Shown here: one piece after another, positions 25,080 to 34,986 of the stretch | Layout of the letters: each line of letters opens with the position of its first letter | Position numbering within the stretch: the stretch's first letter is position 1 | Origin: Caballeronia sp. TF1N1 | Lineage (GTDB): Bacteria > Pseudomonadota > Gammaproteobacteria > Burkholderiales > Burkholderiaceae | DNA length: 64,000 nucleotides | Direction: 5' to 3' | NCBI RefSeq assembly: GCF_022878925.1 | Contig: NZ_CP084626.1 | Location: 2,728,001 to 2,792,000, forward strand | Notes under the pieces: generated by a model | Databases searched by the model: none | Seen by the model: the letters and a program-made list of their open reading frames with translations, nothing else | Told to the model about the DNA's origin: nothing | Made by a program: the position numbers and the translations under genes

Positions 25080-25955
25080 TCCACAGGCGTGAGGCCACGC
25101 GCACCTGGTTGGTCGAGATCCTCTTGGTCATGGCGTCGAGGGTTTCGACGGTTATCGGCAGGTGGTCGGCGTAGCGTTTGAAGTCCGATGCGATGGCCGC
25201 GATTCGATCGATGGAGGGCGCAGCGACACGTGGCGCGATGCCGGTCTTGCTGGCGAGCTTCATGAGATGCTCGCGCGTCACGGCCCTTGCCTCTCCACAG
25301 ACATCCATTTGATGCTCGCCGCCCGGACCTGAATTAAACGTGAGGTCGTACGCGGGTGGAAACTGCCAGCGGCCATCCGCGTCCATCACGAAGAATAAGT
25401 TCTTGGCGTGATCGTCGCGATTGTCGAAGACGACGTCGAACACGCATCGCTCGAAGGCCTGAAGTACTTCGCGTGCATCGCGCGTCATGAACAGCGTGAG
25501 TCTCAAGAGCGTGACGTAGTGCATCTGAGGGACGCGAAAGTCGGCGTGCGCCACGCCGGCTGCCGTATGCATGGGACGCGCATGCCGCTCGCGCGATCGA
25601 ATCGTTCGATACCAAAGGCGGCCATGGAATCGCCGAGATCGAAATAAGCCGTGACGGGCATTCGTAGCTCGCACGCAGTTGCAATGGCGCCGTACATGGC
25701 CTCGACCGCGCAGACTTCCTTGTGATCGGAGCGCGGCTTGAGTTCGAAAGGGAGATCCAGATTGTCGGCAAGGCCCAACATGCCATTGCGACGCGGATAA
25801 AAGAATCGAGCGACCCTTGTCCGCCGCGTTCGATATCGCGCAGTGCACGCGTCGTTATGCCGGCGCGGCTTGCCACGTCTTCCCTGTTGGAGATTTTGCA
25901 AGGCGATGAGCGCGCAGGCGCTGGCCTAATTCCTCTGAAATCTCAGCTGAGCTTG
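25080..25955 (-). pseudogene. Decayed hipBA toxin-antitoxin remnant
   Basis: Homologous text runs through three frames. An XRE/HipB-like piece (EELGQRLRAHRLA, frameshift, VASRAGITTRALRDIERG, then SLDSFIRVAMA, frameshift near 25780, LGLADNLDLPFELKPRS) passes straight into the middle of a HipA kinase (VEAMYGAIATACELRMPVT, YFDLGDSMAAFGIERFDR), shifts frame near 25575, and continues with MHTAAGVAHADFRVP, FDNRDDHAKNLFF (catalytic N-x-D region) and PAYDLTFNSGPGGEH. The end of HipB and the first part of HipA are missing. It cannot encode a working toxin-antitoxin pair. Confidence 0.8.
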
Positions 25956-26065
25956 CTAAGTTAAAGCGCATTTTTTTGCCGGATAAATGCAAAGATTGAC
26001 GCTTACCGGCGTTGTTTTACCGCTTAGAAAAGGGTGCCACTTGTTTCAGGATATGCCCATCCAAC

Positions 26066-26092
26066 AAAAACGCCCCCGAAGGGGCGCTTTAC
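26066..26092 (-). terminator. Strong UUCG-loop terminator of glmS
   Basis: On the minus strand: CGCCCC, TTCG tetraloop, GGGGCG, then TTTTTG (stem at 26071-26086). It lies 30 bases past the glmS stop codon. Confidence 0.88.
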
Positions 26093-26119
26093 AAAACCCG
26101 CGACAGCACCAACCCAACT

Positions 26120-27937
26120 TCACTCCACCGTCACCGACTTCGCCAAGTTCCGCGGCTTATCCACATCCGTCCCACGCGCACAAGCGGTGTGATACGACAG
26201 CAATTGCAGCGGCACCACATGCAAAATCGGCGAGAGCGCGCCGTAATGCTCGGGCATGCGGATGACATGAATGCCCGCCTCGCTGACGATGCGCGTATCC
26301 GCATCCGCGAACACATAAAGCTCACCGCCGCGCGCCCGCACTTCCTGCATGTTCGACTTGAGCTTTTCAAGCAGCGTATCGTTCGGCGCGACGGTCACGA
26401 CCGGCATCGCCTCGGTCACCAGCGCGAGCGGCCCGTGCTTCAGTTCGCCCGCCGGGTAAGCCTCCGCGTGGATATACGAAATCTCCTTGAGCTTCAACGC
26501 GCCTTCCAGCGCGATCGGATAATGCAGCCCGCGCCCGAGGAAAAGCGCATTCTCCTTGCGCGCGAATTCCTCCGACCACGCGATGATCTGCGGCTCCAGC
26601 GCCAGCACGCTATTCAACGCCGCCGGCAAGTGACGCAACTGACCGAGATAAGCCGCTTCCTGCTTTGCATCGACGAAACCGCGCAGCTTACCGAGCGTCA
26701 CCGCCAGCACGAACAAGCCGACGAGCTGCGTCGTGAACGCCTTCGTCGACGCCACGCCAATCTCCGTGCCCGCATGCGTCAGGAACGCGAACTCGGTCTG
26801 TCGCACCATCGCGCTCGTCGCAACGTTGCAGACCGCGAGCGTGTGCTTGTGGCCGAGCGATTGCGCATGCTTGAGCGCGGCGAGCGTGTCGGCGGTTTCG
26901 CCCGATTGGGATACCACCACGACCAACGCTTTCGGATTCGGCACCGACTCCCGATACCGATACTCGCTCGCAATCTCGACCTGCGTCGGAATCTTCGCGA
27001 TCGATTCAAGCCAGTACTTCGCCGTCAAACCCGCGTACGAACTCGTGCCGCACGCCAGAATGAGCACGCTGTCGATTTCCGCGAACACCTCGCCGGCCGT
27101 CGCGCCGAATAGCTCCGGGTCGAAGTGATCGGCTTGCGGAATCGTGTCGGTGATAGCGCGCGGCTGCTCGAAGATTTCCTTTTGCATGAAATGGCGATAC
27201 GGCCCAAGCTCCACGGCGCCGCCGTACGCCGTCACCACGCGCACTTCGCGCTTCGCGGGCAGACCCGCCCGATCGAAAATCTTCACGCCATCGAGCGAAA
27301 GTTCGACGACATCGCCTTCTTCGAGGAACGAGAAACGGTCCGTGCTGCCCGCAATGGCGAGCGCATCGGACGCGAGGAAATTCTCGCCATCGCCCAGACC
27401 GACGACGAGCGGCGAACCCTGCCGCGCGCCCACCACCGTATGCGGCTGATCCTTATGAATGACCGCGATGGCATACGCGCCATGCAATTGCGCGACGGCT
27501 TCGCGCACGGTCTGGAACAGATCACCGCGATACATGCTGTGAATCAGATGCGCGATGACTTCGGTATCCGTCTGCGATACGAACTCGTAGCCCTTGCCGC
27601 GCAGCATCTCGCGCAACGCCTCGTAGTTCTCGATGATGCCGTTATGCACGAGCGCCACGGTATCGCGCGAAAAGATGGGGTGTGCGTTGTCGGTGACGGG
27701 CGCGCCATGCGTAGCCCAGCGCGTGTGCGCAATGGCCGTCATGCCGGCGAGTCCCGATTGCTTCACCTGTTCGTCGAGATCGGCCACGCGGGCGACGCTG
27801 CGCGCGCGGCGCGGCTCGCCGTTGCTCAATACGGCGACGCCGCACGAGTCGTAGCCGCGATATTCGAGGCGTCGCAGGCCTTCGACGAGCACCGGGACGA
27901 TATTACGTTGCGCAACCGCGCCGACAATTCCACACAT
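26120..27937 (-). CDS. glmS: Glutamine-fructose-6-phosphate aminotransferase (isomerising)
   Basis: 605 residues. [12 protein letters not shown] gives the N-terminal Cys2 nucleophile of the class II glutamine amidotransferase domain; [17 protein letters not shown] and [12 protein letters not shown] follow. Two SIS domains carry [31 protein letters not shown], and [13 protein letters not shown], with the C-terminal [15 protein letters not shown] end. It makes glucosamine-6-phosphate for peptidoglycan and LPS. ATG 27937 is set by the required Cys2. glmU lies 60 bases upstream on the same strand, forming the amino-sugar pair. No ribozyme leader was seen. Confidence 0.97.
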   Translation of the reverse strand: MCGIVGAVAQRNIVPVLVEGLRRLEYRGYDSCGVAVLSNGEPRRARSVARVADLDEQVKQSGLAGMTAIAHTRWATHGAPVTDNAHPIFSRDTVALVHNGIIENYEALREMLRGKGYEFVSQTDTEVIAHLIHSMYRGDLFQTVREAVAQLHGAYAIAVIHKDQPHTVVGARQGSPLVVGLGDGENFLASDALAIAGSTDRFSFLEEGDVVELSLDGVKIFDRAGLPAKREVRVVTAYGGAVELGPYRHFMQKEIFEQPRAITDTIPQADHFDPELFGATAGEVFAEIDSVLILACGTSSYAGLTAKYWLESIAKIPTQVEIASEYRYRESVPNPKALVVVVSQSGETADTLAALKHAQSLGHKHTLAVCNVATSAMVRQTEFAFLTHAGTEIGVASTKAFTTQLVGLFVLAVTLGKLRGFVDAKQEAAYLGQLRHLPAALNSVLALEPQIIAWSEEFARKENALFLGRGLHYPIALEGALKLKEISYIHAEAYPAGELKHGPLALVTEAMPVVTVAPNDTLLEKLKSNMQEVRARGGELYVFADADTRIVSEAGIHVIRMPEHYGALSPILHVVPLQLLSYHTACARGTDVDKPRNLAKSVTVE

Positions 27938-27998
27938 GGCGTTGATCCTTTCAGACTTAGTTTCGTGCGCGCGCCGCAATGCAGTCCGCGCGCGTTGT

Positions 27999-29363
27999 TC
28001 AGACCTTCTTCGCCTTGACCGGGCGAACGTAGCCCGGCTTGCTGACCTGCACTTTCTCGTTCAGCACGAGTTCGCCTTCGCCGACATCCTTCCACACGGT
28101 CGTGCCCGCCGCGATGGTCACGCCACGACCTACGCGCACGGGCGCGACGAGCTGCGTATCCGAGCCGACGAACACGTCGTCTTCGATGATCGTGCGATGC
28201 TTGTTCGCGCCGTCGTAGTTACAGGTAATGGTTCCGGCGCCGACATTTACCCGCGCGCCGATGTCCGCGTCGCCGATATAGGTCAGGTGGTTCGCCTTGG
28301 AACCGTGGCCTAGCACCGCGTTCTTCACTTCGACGAAGTTGCCGACGTGCGCTTCGTCGCCAAGCACCGCGCCCGGACGCAGCCGCGCATACGGCCCGAG
28401 CACGACATTCGCGCCGGTCTTGCCGCCTTCGATATGCGTGTACGCGTCCACGCGCGCGCCTGTGCCGATGGTGGCATTGCGAAGCACGCAGTTCGGACCG
28501 ATGGTCACGTTATCCGCCAGCGTCACGCGGCCTTCGAAGACGCAATTCACGTCGATGAAAACGTCCGCGCCGCATTCGAGCGTGCCGCGTACGTCGATGC
28601 GGGCCGGGTCCGCGAGCGTCACGCCCGCTTCGAGCAGCGCGTAAGCCACGTTGCGCTGATGCACGCGCTCCAGTTCCGCCAGCTGAATCTTGCTGTTTAC
28701 ACCGAGCGTTTCCCATTCGGCATCGGGCTGCGCCGTCACCACTTCGACGCCTGCTTCGATGGCGCGCTCGACTACATCGGTGAGATAAAACTCGCCCTGC
28801 GCGTTGTTGTTCTTAAGCGACGCGAGCCACGCTTCGAGCGTGCGCGTGGGCGAAACGACAATGCCCGTGTTGATCTCCGCAATCCGCCGCTCTTCCTCGC
28901 TCGCATCTTTCTGTTCGACGATCTTCTGCACGGAACCGCTGGCATCGCGCACGATCCGGCCGTAGCCGGTCGGATCAGCCACCGTTACCGTCAGCACGCC
29001 GTAGCGTTCGCCGCCGGCAGCATCGAGCAGGCGTTGCAACGTGCTTGCGCGCGTGAGCGGCACGTCGCCGTAGAGCACGAGCGTCGGCACGGAGGGATCG
29101 AGCAGCGGCAGCGCCTGTTGCACCGCGTGGCCCGTGCCGAGTTGCTTGTCCTGGACGGCGAACTGCACGTCGGGCGCGCCGACGGCTTCGCGCACTTTCT
29201 CCGCGCCGTGACCGATCACCACGACGAGCCGCGTTGGCGAAAGCGTGCGCGCCGTGTCGATGACATGCGCGAGAAGCGGCTTGCCCGCCAGCGGATGAAG
29301 GACCTTCGGCAGAGCGGAGCGCATGCGCTTGCCCATGCCGGCAGCCAGAATCACGATGTTCAT
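27999..29363 (-). CDS. glmU: Bifunctional UDP-GlcNAc pyrophosphorylase / GlcN-1-P acetyltransferase
   Basis: 454 residues. [29 protein letters not shown] is the uridyltransferase signature; YGDVPLTR and GNTGIV-like blocks follow. The C-terminal half is a left-handed beta-helix of hexapeptide repeats ending in [28 protein letters not shown], which includes the acetyltransferase active site. It produces UDP-N-acetylglucosamine from the glmS pathway. ATG 29363 is the family start. The following gene glmS is 60 bases downstream. Confidence 0.97.
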   Translation of the reverse strand: MNIVILAAGMGKRMRSALPKVLHPLAGKPLLAHVIDTARTLSPTRLVVVIGHGAEKVREAVGAPDVQFAVQDKQLGTGHAVQQALPLLDPSVPTLVLYGDVPLTRASTLQRLLDAAGGERYGVLTVTVADPTGYGRIVRDASGSVQKIVEQKDASEEERRIAEINTGIVVSPTRTLEAWLASLKNNNAQGEFYLTDVVERAIEAGVEVVTAQPDAEWETLGVNSKIQLAELERVHQRNVAYALLEAGVTLADPARIDVRGTLECGADVFIDVNCVFEGRVTLADNVTIGPNCVLRNATIGTGARVDAYTHIEGGKTGANVVLGPYARLRPGAVLGDEAHVGNFVEVKNAVLGHGSKANHLTYIGDADIGARVNVGAGTITCNYDGANKHRTIIEDDVFVGSDTQLVAPVRVGRGVTIAAGTTVWKDVGEGELVLNEKVQVSKPGYVRPVKAKKV

Positions 29364-29415
29364 TGACGGATTTCTTGCGAAGAATGGTTGCGGCCAATAT
29401 AGCACGCAGGCCTTT

Positions 29416-29447
29416 TGACGCAGTGCGGTAAATGCCACGCTGCGCCT
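29416..29447 (-). terminator. Weak hairpin after ttcA
   Basis: CGCAG (29419-29423) and CTGCG (29440-29444) form the core of an imperfect stem between ttcA and glmU; the minus strand continues CAAAAGG. Terminator function uncertain. Confidence 0.3.
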
Positions 29448-29460
29448 TGTCGGGAAAGGC

Positions 29461-30420
29461 TCAAAGGTCGTCGAACTGCACGATTGAAATCGCGTTTGCC
29501 GGCCCGGACGGTTCGCTCGCGCACGGTTCTTCGTCGAAGGCAATATCGCCATTTGCGTCCGCCTCGCCCGTCGCGCGCAATCCGGCGAACGGAAAGAGCT
29601 TGTGATCCATCAAATGAGACGGCACGACATTGGTCAGCGCGTTGAACATGTTGTCCACTCGACCGGGAAAACGCTTGTCCCAATCGCGCACCAGCGCCTT
29701 CATTTCCGCGCGCTTCAAGTTGGGCTGACTGCCGCACAGATTGCACGGGATGATCGGAAACTCGCGCAACTCGGCGTATTTTTCCAGATCGGTTTCCTTC
29801 ACGTAGGCAAGCGGGCGAATTACGATGTTCTTGCCATCGTCCGATTGCAGCTTGGGCGGCATGCCCTTCAGCTTGCCGCCATAGAACATGTTGAGCAACA
29901 GCGTTTGCAGAATGTCGTCGCGATGATGCCCGAGCGCGATCTTGGTCGCGCCCAGTTCGCCCGCCACGCGGTACAGAATGCCGCGCCGCAGCCGCGAGCA
30001 CAGCGAACACGTCGTCTTGCCTTCCGGCACCAGCCGCTTGACGATGCTGTACGTATCCTGGTTCTCGATATGAAACGGAATATCGAGCTTGCTCAGATAT
30101 TCGGGCAGCACATGCTCCGGAAATCCCGGCTGCTTCTGATCCAGATTGACGGCCACGAGTTCGAAGTTGATCGGCGCGCGCTCGCGCAGGCGCATGAGAA
30201 TTTCGAGCATCGCGTAACTGTCCTTGCCGCCGGACAGACACACCATGACCTTGTCGCCTTCCTCGATCATGTTGAAGTCGCCGATCGCCTCGCCGACTTG
30301 CCGCGCGAGCCGCTTGAAGAGCTTGTTGTTCTCGTAGGCTTCCTTCTGCTGACGGCGCGTCAGCGCTTCGCGCGCGGGCTTTTGCTCGTCGGGCGCTTGC
30401 AGTGTCTCGGGCGCGTTCAT
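29461..30420 (-). CDS. ttcA: tRNA 2-thiocytidine(32) synthetase
   Basis: 319 residues. PP-loop motif [10 protein letters not shown] near residue 64, the cysteine pair in [16 protein letters not shown], and further cysteine in [15 protein letters not shown] identify TtcA, the Fe-S enzyme that thiolates C32 of certain tRNAs. N-terminal [24 protein letters not shown] is typical of the betaproteobacterial protein. Its start codon overlaps the folB stop as ATGA, so the two are coupled. Confidence 0.95.
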   Translation of the reverse strand: MNAPETLQAPDEQKPAREALTRRQQKEAYENNKLFKRLARQVGEAIGDFNMIEEGDKVMVCLSGGKDSYAMLEILMRLRERAPINFELVAVNLDQKQPGFPEHVLPEYLSKLDIPFHIENQDTYSIVKRLVPEGKTTCSLCSRLRRGILYRVAGELGATKIALGHHRDDILQTLLLNMFYGGKLKGMPPKLQSDDGKNIVIRPLAYVKETDLEKYAELREFPIIPCNLCGSQPNLKRAEMKALVRDWDKRFPGRVDNMFNALTNVVPSHLMDHKLFPFAGLRATGEADANGDIAFDEEPCASEPSGPANAISIVQFDDL

Positions 30421-30818
30421 GCTCGTTCCTCTTTGATACGGAAGACTTCGACGCCCACCGCGTCGCAGTCGGGATACACGTCGGGTTTTTCTGTCGATAC
30501 CACCACGGCCCGCACATTCGGATGCGCGAGCAGCGCGGCGGCGACATCGTCGCAGAGTGTTTCCTGCAGATGGATGTGGCCGCGCTTCACGCGCTCGGCG
30601 ATGGTCGAGCGCATGAAGTCGTAGTCGACGACTTCGGCGAGCTTGTCCGCGACGGGCGTGGACAGCGCGAGCGGCACGAACAGTTCGACGTTGATCACGA
30701 CGCGTTGCTCGCCGCGCTTCTCGAAGTCATGCACACCGATATTGATGCGCACTTCGTAGTTGCGCAGAAAAAGCCGCCGGCAATCGGCCAGCCGGGGATG
30801 CGAAAGTGCGGCAAGCAT
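30417..30818 (-). CDS. folB: Dihydroneopterin aldolase
   Basis: 133 residues. [42 protein letters not shown] and [19 protein letters not shown] are FolB blocks, including the conserved catalytic Glu and the tyrosine after VVDYD. The enzyme cleaves dihydroneopterin in folate synthesis. ATG 30818 begins the conserved domain; an in-frame start further upstream would run through the neighbouring SDR gene. It sits between a pteridine-reductase-like gene and ttcA on the same strand. Confidence 0.9.
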   Translation of the reverse strand: MLAALSHPRLADCRRLFLRNYEVRINIGVHDFEKRGEQRVVINVELFVPLALSTPVADKLAEVVDYDFMRSTIAERVKRGHIHLQETLCDDVAAALLAHPNVRAVVVSTEKPDVYPDCDAVGVEVFRIKEERA

Positions 30819-30853
30819 GGGTTCGTTCCAAAAGTTGATACGCGGCGCGCGGG

Positions 30854-31699
30854 CTACAGCTTCGGCGCGCCGAACAGGTACATCACGTCGCGCGGGCTCG
30901 GCACGAGATGCTGGCCGCCATCGACCACGAGCGTCGTGCCGGTCATGCCGTGCGCGTTCGCCAGAAAGCACGCGGCCTCCGCGACGTCGCGCACCGTGGA
31001 CGCCCGCTTGAGCGGCGTCACGCGATGCGCCGCCGCGAACGATTCCGGCGTCTGCCCGGCGGAAATCAGCGTCAGTCCCGGCGCGAGGCCGACGACGCGC
31101 AGCTTCGGCCCCAGCGCCTGCGCGAGCGCGACGGTGGCGTTTTCCAGCGCGGCCTTCGTGAGCGTGTACGACAGGTAATCCGGATTCATGTTGTACAGCT
31201 TCTGATCGAGCACGTTGATGACAACGCCGCGTTGCGTGTCGTCATCGGCGGCGGATTCAGGCGTGATTTCGTGCAACAGACGCGCAAGCGTGAGCGGCGC
31301 GGCGACGTTGATCGCGGTCATCTCGAGCAGCTTTGCGTAGCCGAAGTCGGTGGCCGTGTCTTCGTCGAAACGCGATGCGCAGTTCACCACGCAATTCAGC
31401 GCGCCGAATGCCTCGACACACGCCGGCACGAGCCGCGCCACGTCCGCTTCGATGCCGAGATCCGCGTGCAATGCGGCCGCGCGCCGGCCAAGCGCTTCGA
31501 TTTCGGCGACGGTTTCGAGCGCTTCACGCGCAGAGCCGCCGTAGTGCACGGCGACGTCCCAGCCCTGGCGAGCGAATTCCAGCGCGACGCCGCGCCCTAT
31601 GCGCCTGGCGCCGCCGGTCACGAGTACGACGCGGGCCCGCGCAGCCGAAGCGGGCGAAAGCGGCAAATTTGCGGAAGATAACGGCGTGGAGGCGCTCAT
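30854..31699 (-). CDS. Short-chain dehydrogenase, pteridine reductase/FolM type
   Basis: 281 residues. VLVTGGARRIGRGVALEFA shows the RIG in place of the usual GIG that marks pteridine reductases and FolM. NCASRFDEDTATDF, YTLTKAALENATVALAQALGP (Tyr-x3-Lys active site reads Y-T-L-T-K) and GTTLVVDGGQHLV follow. The neighbouring folB supports a role in reducing dihydropterin or dihydromonapterin. A 22-residue Ala/Ser leader precedes the fold. Substrate inferred. Confidence 0.88.
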   Translation of the reverse strand: MSASTPLSSANLPLSPASAARARVVLVTGGARRIGRGVALEFARQGWDVAVHYGGSAREALETVAEIEALGRRAAALHADLGIEADVARLVPACVEAFGALNCVVNCASRFDEDTATDFGYAKLLEMTAINVAAPLTLARLLHEITPESAADDDTQRGVVINVLDQKLYNMNPDYLSYTLTKAALENATVALAQALGPKLRVVGLAPGLTLISAGQTPESFAAAHRVTPLKRASTVRDVAEAACFLANAHGMTGTTLVVDGGQHLVPSPRDVMYLFGAPKL

Positions 31700-31712
31700 T
31701 TACAATACTGGG

Positions 31713-32918
31713 ATGAATCCGAAAGCTCGACAATCCGACAGTTTACCTGCTCCCGGCGCGGATGCACTCGCCCAGTCCGACGCACTTTCCGCGCTGATTT
31801 GCGAGCGTATCGCCGAGGCGGGCGGCTGGCTGCCGTTCGACCGCTACATGGACCTCGCGCTGTATGCGCCCGGACTCGGCTATTACAGCGGCGGCGCGAT
31901 GAAGTTCGGCCGGCGCGCGGAAGACGGCAGCGACTTCGTCACCGCGCCGGAATTGTCGCCCTTGTTCGCAACGACGCTCGCGCGGCCCGTGGCGCAGGCG
32001 CTCGAACAGAGCGGCACGCGCCGGCTGATGGAGTTCGGCGCGGGCACGGGCAAGCTCGCGGCGGGTTTGCTCAACGCGCTAGCCGAACTAGACGTGGCCT
32101 TCGATAGTTACGCAATCGTCGATCTTTCCGGCGAATTGCGCGCGCGCCAGCGCGAGACAATCGAAGCGCAGGCGCCCTCGCTCGCCGCCAAGGTCATCTG
32201 GCTCGATGCATTGCCGGATTCGTTCGAAGGCGTGGTGATCGGCAACGAAGTGCTGGACGCCATGCCGGTGCGGCTCGTGGTGCGCAAGCTCGGCGCGTGG
32301 CACGAGCGCGGCGTGGTCGTGCTGAACGACCGTTTTGCTTTCGATGACCATCCCGTGGAAATCGACGAGCAAATCGAATTGATCGATGCCGCCATCGACG
32401 AAGCCAACGACGAGCCATTCACCGAATACGTGACCGAAACGCACGAGGCGGCGCTCGGCTTCACGAAGACCGTTTGCACCATGCTCACGCGCGGCGCGGC
32501 GTTTTTCATCGACTACGGATTTCCGCGCCGCGAGTTCTATCACGCGCAGCGCGCGACCGGAACGTTGATGTGTCATTGCCGGCATCGCGCGCACACGGAC
32601 CCGTTTCTCTATCCGGGCTTGCAGGACATCACGGCGCACGTCGAATTCACGGGGATCGCGGAAGCAGGCACGGAAGCCGGCGCCGATCTGCTGGGCTTCA
32701 CGTCGCAGGCGCGCTTTCTGATGAACGCCGGTATCACCGACGTACTCAACGAACTCGATCCCGCCGACGTACGGCGCTTTTTGCCCGCCGCCAACGCCGT
32801 GCAGAAATTGCTTTCGGAAGCAGAGATGGGCGAACTCTTCAAGGTGATCGCGTTTTCGCGCGGCATTCCCGGCACGCTCGACGCCTTCTCGGCCGGCGAC
32901 CGTTCCCATACGCTCTGA
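31713..32918 (+). CDS. SAM-dependent methyltransferase, MidA/NDUFAF7 family
   Basis: 401 residues. LPFDRYMDLALYAPGLGYYSGG, FVTAPELSPLFATTLARPVAQAL and LMEFGAGTGKLAAGLL (SAM-binding) are the DUF185/MidA blocks; VVIGNEVLDAMPV and FFIDYGFPRREFY follow. In eukaryotes the homologue methylates an arginine of a complex I subunit; the bacterial role is not established. The start at 31713 begins 13 bases after the divergent SDR start. The DUF2905 gene follows closely. Confidence 0.9.
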   Translation: MNPKARQSDSLPAPGADALAQSDALSALICERIAEAGGWLPFDRYMDLALYAPGLGYYSGGAMKFGRRAEDGSDFVTAPELSPLFATTLARPVAQALEQSGTRRLMEFGAGTGKLAAGLLNALAELDVAFDSYAIVDLSGELRARQRETIEAQAPSLAAKVIWLDALPDSFEGVVIGNEVLDAMPVRLVVRKLGAWHERGVVVLNDRFAFDDHPVEIDEQIELIDAAIDEANDEPFTEYVTETHEAALGFTKTVCTMLTRGAAFFIDYGFPRREFYHAQRATGTLMCHCRHRAHTDPFLYPGLQDITAHVEFTGIAEAGTEAGADLLGFTSQARFLMNAGITDVLNELDPADVRRFLPAANAVQKLLSEAEMGELFKVIAFSRGIPGTLDAFSAGDRSHTL

Positions 32919-32927
32919 GCCATTGCC

Positions 32928-33122
32928 ATGATCCGCTGGCTTCTGACTACGTTTGTCGCGCTGATGGTGCTGTCGGCTTGCTGGCCGTGGCTCCGCAAGC
33001 TCGGCGTCGGGCGCTTGCCGGGCGATTTCACGCTGCGCATCTTTGGACGCGAATACTCGTTTCCGTTCATGTCGACGCTGCTGCTGTCGATGTTGCTGTC
33101 GCTGATCGCGCGCGCGCTCTAG
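32928..33122 (+). CDS. DUF2905 family small membrane protein
   Basis: 64 residues with two hydrophobic segments (IRWLLTTFVALMVLSACW and MSTLLLSMLLSLIARAL) around GVGRLPGDFTLRIFGREYSFPF, the DUF2905 signature. Function unknown. It begins nine bases after the methyltransferase stop, so the two are likely co-transcribed. Confidence 0.85.
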   Translation: MIRWLLTTFVALMVLSACWPWLRKLGVGRLPGDFTLRIFGREYSFPFMSTLLLSMLLSLIARAL

Positions 33123-33125
33123 CCG

Positions 33126-34355
33126 TTACAGAACCGCCTTCACCGCTTCGACCCGCGCATCGTGCACGGCGTCCTTTATGCGCGCGGGCTGATTGGCGAA
33201 GCGTTGCGCGACCGCGCCGGCATCGACGGAACGGGCCGCGACTAGCGCCTCGCGCAGCCGTTCAGCCTGTGGATAAGGCTGCTGTTCCAGACCGAGCCGA
33301 CCGCGCGCATCGGCGAGACATGCCTGCAAGGCTTCCGCGAAACGCGCGGGTTTGCGCAACGCGTCGGCGCGTTCGAAGAGGCGCACCAGCGCGGCCGCGC
33401 CCGCGTCCATGACGCGATGAATGTTGCCGTGCTCGCGCGCGACGAGTACCGCCAGATCGCGGCACTCGTTTGGCACGCGCAAGCGGTCGCAAAGCGGCTT
33501 CAGGAGATCGACGCTGCGCCCTTCGTGACCAAGATGGCGCGGCAGGATATCGTCCGGCGTGGTCGCCTTGCCGAGATCGTGAGTGAGCGCGGCGAAGCGC
33601 ACCGGCAACGCAAACCCCTGCGACGCCGCGTAGTCCACCACCATCATCACGTGGACGCCGGTGTCCACTTCGGGATGGTAGTCGGCGCGTTGCGGCACGC
33701 CCCAAAGCGCGTTGACTTCGGGGAGAATGCGCGCCAGCGCGCCGCAACCGCGCAGGACCTCGAACATGCGAGAAGGCTTCTTTTCCATCAGACCGCGCGA
33801 GACTTCCTGCCATACGCGCTCGGGCACGAGGGCATCGACTTCGCCCGCCTCGACCATTTTCTTCATCAGCGCTTCGGTTTCCGGCGCGACTGAAAAATCG
33901 GCGAAGCGCGCCGCGAAACGAGCGAGACGAAGAATACGCACCGGGTCTTCGATGAACGCATCGCCCACATGCCGGAAGAGTTTCTGCGCGAGATCGGCGC
34001 GGCCGTTGAACGGATCGATCACCGGGCCGGTCAGTTCGCCATCGGGATTCACTTCGCGCGCCATTGCATTGATGGTCAGATCGCGCCGCGTCAAGTCCTC
34101 TTCGAGCGTCACGTCCGGCGAGTAGTAAAACTGGAAGCCGTGATACCCCGCCGCCGTCTTGCGCTCGGTGCGCGCGAGCGCGTATTCCTCGTGCGTCCGC
34201 GGATGCAAAAACACCGGGAAATCCTTGCCCACCGGCTTATAGCCTTGCGCCACCATTTGCTCGGGCGTGGCTCCAACCACGACATAATCGCGATCCACCA
34301 CCGGCACGCCGAGCAACTCGTCGCGGATCGCGCCGCCAACCGCGTAAATGTTCAT
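33126..34355 (-). CDS. cca: Multifunctional CCA tRNA nucleotidyltransferase with HD domain
   Basis: 409 residues. YAVGGAIRDELLGVPVVDRDYVVVGATPEQM holds the nucleotidyltransferase GG and DxD; TRRDLTINAMA and EDPVRILRLARFAARF follow. The C-terminal HD phosphohydrolase domain is present (ALTHDLGKATTP, AREHGNIHRV), as in the gammaproteobacterial-type enzyme that adds and repairs the tRNA CCA end. ATG 34355 overlaps the GST stop as ATGA. Converges with the DUF2905 gene three bases away. Confidence 0.95.
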   Translation of the reverse strand: MNIYAVGGAIRDELLGVPVVDRDYVVVGATPEQMVAQGYKPVGKDFPVFLHPRTHEEYALARTERKTAAGYHGFQFYYSPDVTLEEDLTRRDLTINAMAREVNPDGELTGPVIDPFNGRADLAQKLFRHVGDAFIEDPVRILRLARFAARFADFSVAPETEALMKKMVEAGEVDALVPERVWQEVSRGLMEKKPSRMFEVLRGCGALARILPEVNALWGVPQRADYHPEVDTGVHVMMVVDYAASQGFALPVRFAALTHDLGKATTPDDILPRHLGHEGRSVDLLKPLCDRLRVPNECRDLAVLVAREHGNIHRVMDAGAAALVRLFERADALRKPARFAEALQACLADARGRLGLEQQPYPQAERLREALVAARSVDAGAVAQRFANQPARIKDAVHDARVEAVKAVL

Positions 34356-34975
34356 TGCGCGATTTCCTGCTTTGCATCCTCGATCCACGCCGCGACCGCG
34401 GGCAATGCGGTCACGCGCTGCGCATAGGCACGCGATTCATGGTCAAGCGACGGCTCGTAGGAATTGAAGCGCATGACGACCGGCGCGAACATGGCATCCG
34501 CAATACCGAACTCGCCGAACAGAAACGGCCCGCCCGACTTCGCCAGGCAATCGGCCCACAACGCTTCGATGCGCGCGATATTCGCCAATGCGCCTTCGCT
34601 TGCGCCTTTGCCTGGCGCGTGCGTGCGAATTTCCATGGGCATCGACTGACGCAAGTCAGCGAAACTCGCGTGCATCTCGGCGCTGATGCTGCGCGCATGT
34701 GCCCGCGCACCGGCATCGCGCGGCCACATCGCGTGGTCGGGAAGGCGCTCGGCGAGGGTCTCCATGATCGCAAGCGACTCCCACACGGAGGCGCCGTCGT
34801 CGGTGACGAGACACGGCACCTTGCCCGATGGCGACACTTCGAGAATGCGCGCCTTGGTATCGGGCTGACCGAGACGGATCAGCGTTTCCTCGAAGGGAAT
34901 GCCGAAGTGCTTCATCAGCACCCAAGGGCGCATGGACCAGGAAGACGTGTTCTTGTCACCAATGACGAGTTTCAT
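34352..34975 (-). CDS. Glutathione S-transferase family protein
   Basis: 207 residues. MKLVIGDKNTSSWSMRPWVLMKHFGIPFEE is the thioredoxin-like N-terminal domain with the serine-rich catalytic region; SGKVPCLVTDDGASVWESLAIMETLAE gives the cis-Pro and glutathione-binding ES; an all-helical C-terminal domain follows. Substrate unknown. Overlaps cca by four bases and follows the NDUFA9-like gene by 11 bases, suggesting one minus-strand operon. Confidence 0.9.
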   Translation of the reverse strand: MKLVIGDKNTSSWSMRPWVLMKHFGIPFEETLIRLGQPDTKARILEVSPSGKVPCLVTDDGASVWESLAIMETLAERLPDHAMWPRDAGARAHARSISAEMHASFADLRQSMPMEIRTHAPGKGASEGALANIARIEALWADCLAKSGGPFLFGEFGIADAMFAPVVMRFNSYEPSLDHESRAYAQRVTALPAVAAWIEDAKQEIAQ

Positions 34976-34986
34976 GCGATCGATGT

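Noticed and set aside
24906..25090. Replication origin suggested by DnaA-box-like words
   Set aside because: Only three loose matches, no AT-rich unwinding region and no replication gene nearby; the stretch lies beside a pseudogene.
31701..31713. Leaderless transcript from TACAAT just before the methyltransferase ATG
   Set aside because: No -35 partner at suitable spacing and the box overlaps the divergent SDR start; chance match is likely.
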